Shown: piece by piece, positions 58,781 to 64,000 of the stretch
Numbering within the stretch: position 1 is the first letter of the stretch
Layout of the letters: every line of letters begins with the position of its first letter
Assembly (NCBI GenBank): GCA_029204225.1
Contig: CM055112.1
Coordinates: 29,790,703 to 29,854,702, forward strand
DNA: 64,000 bases
Source: Diphasiastrum complanatum
Lineage: Eukaryota > Streptophyta > Lycopodiopsida > Lycopodiales > Lycopodiaceae
Direction: 5' to 3'
The notes under the pieces: generated by a model
The model's input: only the letters and a program-made list of their open reading frames with translations
What the model was told of the DNA's origin: nothing
The model's database searches: none
Position numbers and translations under genes: made by a program

Positions 58781-59840
58781 TTTATTGTTGAGTAAATTGA
58801 GTGTGCTAAGTAGCTCTAAAAGGAAGACACATGCCAAAGGCACATTCTTTGATGCGTTTGCAGAATGCTATTTAACAAACACCATACTTTGTAGTAGTGG
58901 ATTGCTAACTAGCCTTGACAATATCAATGTGAAAATTTAATGAGTAGTTCAATAAAGAAAGCTACAAAAAAACAAGGAAGTAATAATCTCATAAAGTTCT
59001 ACATAAATGTATAATTGTTCAATCAATAAATTATCAAAATACCACTGCATTCCTCATATGATTGCTATGTTTTACATGTTTATCTATCTAACTAATTAGC
59101 TAGTGAATCCTACCAATGTGATTTATCTTGCATGCCTTGACATTTTCTTTCAATATCTCCTATAGCTTGGTTGTAGGGGCTTGTCCTCGAAACATCAAGG
59201 GAAGCTTCTAATGGAGTTCAATGGTCACTCTCTTTGTTCCTCACTAAGTCAAGATCAAATGTTGTGGCAACATCTTGCTCATTTTCCAAGTCCAATTTTG
59301 CTTGCAACTATTCCACCTTTGAAGATTTCAAACATCTTTTTAGTACAAAAGTGGTACACTTAACCATACTTTTGCCCATGGCATTCCCTCACCAAATCTA
59401 GTACAACTAAACTTGATTCATTCAACTACCTTTTACAATATAACTAGTATAGATATACAAACTAGAGTCCAAGATGTGAAACAAAAGGCTTGGATTTGAT
59501 GATGAGGGTTTTCTTTATCCATTCAACTCCCTATTAGAATGTAATTATTACTACGTATATACAACACTAGACTTCGAGTTTATGAAACAAAAATCTTTAC
59601 TTTGCCAATGATGTGTAGTAGAAGGCAGAGGGTCAGGTTCCACCGTTCTGCATATTCACAACCTCTGTTTTCTACAAAAATAACAAGATTTCACACTTTC
59701 ACCTGTAAAATATATAATGTAGTAATCTTATTGTAATTGTCTCACAGAAAAGTATATGAACAATGACGACCATAGTACATACTACAAACACTTCTCATAG
59801 ACTAGATATGTCAAGAGTGTGCTTTAATTGAGTATAAGAA
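58781..59840. other. Spacer, nothing recognised
   Basis: AT-rich without convincing open frames or repeats. Confidence 0.5.
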
Positions 59841-60260
59841 TGATATGATCTTGAGTGTTGGGACTTGGGAAGAGTGCTTCTTCCTCTCGACTCTCGATGT
59901 CGTTAGCCTCTTCACCTTCTCCTTCTCCTTCTTCTTCTTCTGCTTGTTTAATTATATATATTTTAAAAACTTGCTCATTGCTCGTTGCTCCCCTCCACTG
60001 GCATCTCATCATTCGGTCTGCCGTGCCATACCATCGCCTTACATTTATTTTCTCGATTCTCGACGTCACTGGCCGCCTCATTGGTGTGCTGGGCCCGGGG
60101 GCCCGCGGGCTGAGCTGAGCTGCGGGAGGCCTGGAGCGATGGATCATGGATGCTGCTGCTCAGTGCTGCTGCTGCAACTGCCTTTTATTTCTTTTGGGTA
60201 CGACACATTGGGCGTCATATTGCGTTGGGTACTTGGGTGTCGTAATTTTAGTTAGTTGGT
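59841..60260. other. Pyrimidine-rich and GC-rich segment, no gene supported
   Basis: A CTTCTC-rich tract (59875-59945) makes long frames on both strands, rich in Ser/Pro or Glu. A very GC-rich core, GGGCCCGGGGGCCCGCGGGC, lies at 60091-60110. The compositional jump could mark a promoter/first-exon area of a gene off to one side or a foreign insertion. No domain was seen. Confidence 0.35.
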
Positions 60261-63250
60261 CCTGACTCCTGAGTATTGAGGTAATCTGCAACCGAGAGCT
60301 GAATACTCGAGAGTCGAGAGTTATCTGGACCTGGCAAGTTGGCAACTACTAATGGTATGATTGTAGTCATTGGTCTGCGGAGTGAGTGTGGAGTGTGAAC
60401 CATTGTGATCATTGGTCTCTGGAAATCGGTACCATAAAGCCAAGCTGACTGTGTAGCACTGTACTTGATTGATACTCACGGTAGGAGACTGGTGACTGTG
60501 GTAGTCTCTGGCTATAATGGCTTCTCTCAAACGGGTGCCAGCCCTCGGGGCCATTCGAACTTAGAAGAATGGTTATTGGACCATAATCCATCGGTATTGC
60601 AATTTGCAACGTCTCTAGGATACCAAAGTAAGAGAACTTGGAAGCTGAAGAAGACAAGCTAGCTCTTGGATGTGTCTAGACTCTAAAAGAAAGAGGCAAA
60701 TCCAAAGACTTATTGATGTGAGAACGTTACCCACAAACTAGAAGCCACCTTTACTCTGGGAATGTTTGTAAGGAACAAGCATTAGTATGACATTTTGGTA
60801 TAGCAGTTTCCAGCTATAACATGGTCTGTAGTCCATCTAAGTCTCGATGTTGACAGAGTGTCTCATAAGGAACTAGGAAATGATTAAATAACAATATCGT
60901 TTCTCGAGATCCGAAACTATTCGTTCTTCTCAAAACGGATTCGACTGAAGTGAAACTTGAATTGAAAGATTTAGGAGAGGAGAGCTTAAAACTTCAAAGT
61001 TTAAACTTTGAATCTTGTGAGCGCCAGGTAAAAGGCTGAAGATCCCTGGATCCTGAAGCTCCCTGATCTGGCACGTTGCACTGTTTTCTTTGTAGCCACA
61101 CAACTGTTACGAGTCGACGACGTCGAAGACCAGTCACCGGTAGCAAAATTCCGAATTGGGTAGATGTATCGCGACAATCTATTGGAGAATATTGTACAAC
61201 AACAAGTATGTAGACCGTAGAATGGCAGATCTACTTTAAATGAGTGATAAAGAATTGAGATTCCATAGAACATGTAAGCACTCCGGGAAATGTGAACCTA
61301 TCTTACTCAATAAGATGGGACTCGGAAGTTAGTTTGACATAAATATCTATATGTTAGTTAAGCTTTACATAATGACCATGTAAAGGTTAAGAACTTATAC
61401 GGAAATCAGTGACAGCCTCATTCTCAAGTTCTTACACTTTGAGCTTTCAGGCTCTCTTAGTTGGAGGCTGGAGCTTACACTTTACAATGTACATGTCTCA
61501 AGCGTCGATTAAACTTCTTTAACGAAAACAGTCCATTAAAATTTAAAACTAATCGGATGTAGGTTATGGCATGTAAAAATGTGATGTAACGCTATATACA
61601 CACTGCTAAGACAGTTTAAACTATTCATTTCATCTTTTTACATAATAAAACGTGCAGCAACAGTAAGGAGTTCGGGTTAGGACGTCAGGACCCAAAACTC
61701 GGTAATGTCTGAGCTACATCGGGATTCGCAAGCTCATAATCAAGATTCAATATCTTGCAGCACAACATTTACACCGAATAAGACAGCACGCAACTCCAGG
61801 TAGTATAAGAGTCTGTGCACATGCCAGTGATACACAGAAGTCAGAAGTGGGGCACGTCCGCAGTACTACACTTAAACCCAAAAAAGTGCATAACCAGCAT
61901 TATGCATATGATTTGGCAGCAGAAGCTGCCTGGTAGACCCTGGGCCCTGGGGAGCTACGCTTGTCATTGGATGTGTCTGTGCAGTTAACAGAACTGTACA
62001 TCTCCACGAATCTGAATACATCCATTCTGCTGCAGCTACAGAATTCATTTGCTCTTACTCTTACTCTTTTGGCTTGGAAAGTTCAAAGCATAAATGATAG
62101 GACATGGCCCATGGGCCAGCGTATGCTTGAGCTTTCTATTAAGCTAAATCATCAGGATTAAGTAGTGTGCAGTGTTGCCTATTTACATGGAGCGAACTCA
62201 TTGCTCAATATCATTACCAAAACGTAATCATACCTATGGCAAATTTTGCCCCTTTTTTTGGGTAGCTTAATTGTTGCGCCGACGCTTCAAAGGGCGTTGG
62301 GACTTAAGAAATTTTCCCAACACACGCTTAAGTTTAACATTTATCCATCATGCACTTACATAAAAGCCAACTTAGAAACGTAATAAGCTTAACCATTCAA
62401 ACTTCAGAAAACTAGAATCCCAACCAACCCGAAAGCCAACTCAGAATCCGTCCCCAAAAGGTAACCAAAGACAAAGACAAGTCACACATGAAACCCAAGG
62501 CATAGTGGTCGCCATACTGACCAAATGGCATAGCGGCGAGCCGCACGTCGGTGACATGGACCCTTAGGCGCCAACGACGCAAAAAGGTTGTAGTAAGGGT
62601 CCTTCCACTTGGACCAGTCCCGGAGGCGAAACCGAAATGGTAATCATCCCCAAGGATCAACTTTATTAGATTTGGAAGAGGTTACATTCATACATAGACT
62701 GACCGGTCTCGGGGCCACCAACACGTGCTGGGCATTGTGCCTGGGTCGTGCTGGTAGAGGGAGCTGAGACCTGGCGACTGGATTCCTGGCGCTGGTTGAG
62801 CTGCCCAAGTTTCTGTCTGCCGGACTCCCCCTATAGTTCTGCTGTGATTCGGCGCACCCCCTCTAGTTTGAAACATAGGGCTTTCTGGTAAAGCACGCTT
62901 TTTAGGACTTAGTTTTTATTTTGATGATTAAGCCTGGCAAGCCTGGTAGAATCAGTCTGGCTCCCGAACATGGGTCCCGGGAGCCGTCACGGCGGCAGAA
63001 TCAACTTGCTTTCTTGACTAGGCCATGACTCGAGCTCCAGAGCTAGCTCATGACTTGTGACTACGTGACTGGCTCACCATAGGTCGGAGGCTCTGTCCTT
63101 GACGTTCTAACTTGCTTTGGGACCTTAGAGAGTGTCACCCCTTAGAGTCTTATAGGGCACGCTGGGTGCACCCGAGTCAGCTTTACAGCATCCTCCCCTC
63201 GTTTGAGAAAGCTAATGTCCTCATCAGGGCCAAACTAGAACCTAAGACTC
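60261..63250. other. Spacer, no gene recognised
   Basis: Mixed composition, GC-richer at 62400-63100. Frames at 60409-60657, 61001-61273 and 62412-62660 were inspected and show no recognisable motif. Confidence 0.4.
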
Positions 63251-63259
63251 ATGGCACGA

Positions 63260-63321
63260 GCTTAATTCACCGGCCAGACTTTATTCACATGTACAAGGGC
63301 ATGGGCTTGATTCACCGGCCA
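63260..63321. repeat. 17-bp direct repeat
   Basis: GCTT(A/G)ATTCACCGGCCA occurs at 63260-63276 and 63305-63321, differing by one base. Confidence 0.8.
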
Positions 63322-63590
63322 AAGGAGACCAATTGTAAAGAGAAGTAAAGATATTGTGTTTGCACCCAGCATAGGAAAAGTGTGAATCTAGTTCACTTAC
63401 GTAAAACCTGTGTAAAGTTGCTGCACTTAGACATTAGACTGAAGCTCACTCCTCGATGAGAAATGCGGCTTACTTTATTAACATGAAAGAAAAAGGTACT
63501 TACGGCTCCCCTAAGCCTCAGATATGTCGTTTTCGTCGCACGTCTGAATGAGTCCCCTAGGACTCTAGATTTTTCGTCTGGTCGTCCAGG

Positions 63591-63862
63591 TTGAGCTCCT
63601 TGAGCTCTGCATCGGCACTTAGATTCACCTCTGATGTAGAAGCTGCAAGCAATGTTGGCTCCATTTGACTTCGCGTTTTGTCACTATTGGATGTCATTCG
63701 TTAAAGAGGTGAGCTTTTGCTTGGTCACACAAGTTGAGCTCCTTGAGCTCTGCATCGGCACTTGAATTCACCTTTGATGTAGAAACTGCAGGCAATGTTG
63801 GCTCCATTTGGTCCCGTGTTAGCTGGTTTGTCACTGTTGGCTACCCTTCGTTAAAGAGGTGA
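63591..63862. repeat. Tandem duplication, period 143 bp
   Basis: Units 63591-63712 and 63734-63862 share TTGAGCTCCTTGAGCTCTGC, ATCGGCACTT and AATGTTGGCTCCATTTG through CGTTAAAGAGGTGA, differing by scattered substitutions and a few bases of extra sequence in the second unit. The minus strand encodes a repeated ADAELKELNL in each unit, which hints at a coding origin, but stops are present. Confidence 0.85.
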
Positions 63863-64000
63863 ATGAGATTGGGAGGGATAGTTGGCTCAGGTTCATTTGT
63901 GTCGTTCTTTTCTAGTTGGTCCTCTGGCACAACTTTGACGACACAAGGTCTCCTGCCATTATATAATAACACAAGGTTAACCCCTTTTCCCAAGAAGGCC

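Noticed and set aside
59845-60255. 136-codon plus-strand ORF and overlapping frames
   Set aside because: They derive from a CTTCTC-rich tract and a GC block, with no domain in any frame.

Overview
The window looks like nuclear DNA of a land plant. Supporting signs are intron-containing genes with GT-AG splice sites, plant Ty1/copia and Ty3/gypsy (chromodomain) retrotransposons primed by initiator-Met-tRNA-like sites, long (GA)n and poly-G/poly-C tracts, and AT-rich spacers. Retroelement density is high and genes are few, which fits a large genome (fern, lycophyte, gymnosperm or similar). The species cannot be fixed from the sequence, and nothing bacterial or organellar was recognised.

The only convincing host genes are three plus-strand paralogues of the Euonymus-lectin (EUL, ricin-B-like fold) family, at about 5.3-6.3 kb, 30.8-31.8 kb and 41.9-43.3 kb. 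All three have the same architecture: a first coding exon ending in Gln at a phase-0 intron, a middle exon of exactly 41 codons, and a last main exon starting with Val. Copies 1 and 2 also share a phase-1 splice donor right after the terminal WKI motif. Copy 3 has no visible start codon and stops three residues early. This is a dispersed tandem family of cytosolic/nuclear-type stress lectins pushed apart by transposons.

Layout. 1-1.8 kb: end of a minus-strand copia element (Gag plus LTR). 2-4.8 kb: non-coding with unusual short repeats. 4.85-6.3 kb: EUL copy 1. 7.86-17.5 kb: nested copia elements on the plus strand, where an inner element with two LTRs (9709-15142) sits inside an outer one. 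17.5-19.7 kb: spacer with a 158-bp (GA)n tract. 19.8-20.6 kb: gypsy fragment. 20.8-23.5 kb: minus copia lacking gag/protease. 24-26.2 kb: plus copia fragment. 26.9-29.5 kb: a diverged tandem duplication of 1.2-1.4 kb units of unknown nature. 29.9-31.8 kb: EUL copy 2. 33.6-34.7 kb: gypsy fragment. 36.3-40.1 kb: chromodomain gypsy element lacking gag. 41.9-43.3 kb: EUL copy 3. 45.1-45.6 kb: remnant of a reverse-transcriptase-associated, restriction-like endonuclease domain. 47.4-53.6 kb: two or three minus-strand copia elements, one LTR lying between two internal domains. 53.7-64 kb: no recognised gene, but a Ser/Pro-rich ORF, a dispersed repeat paired with one at 15 kb, an unrecognised possible minus-strand coding region, a palindrome-rich 415-bp MITE-like element and several tandem repeats.

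Every retroelement ORF seen is broken by stops, frameshifts or deletions, so none looks autonomous. All assignments come from reading translated motifs; no database search was possible.
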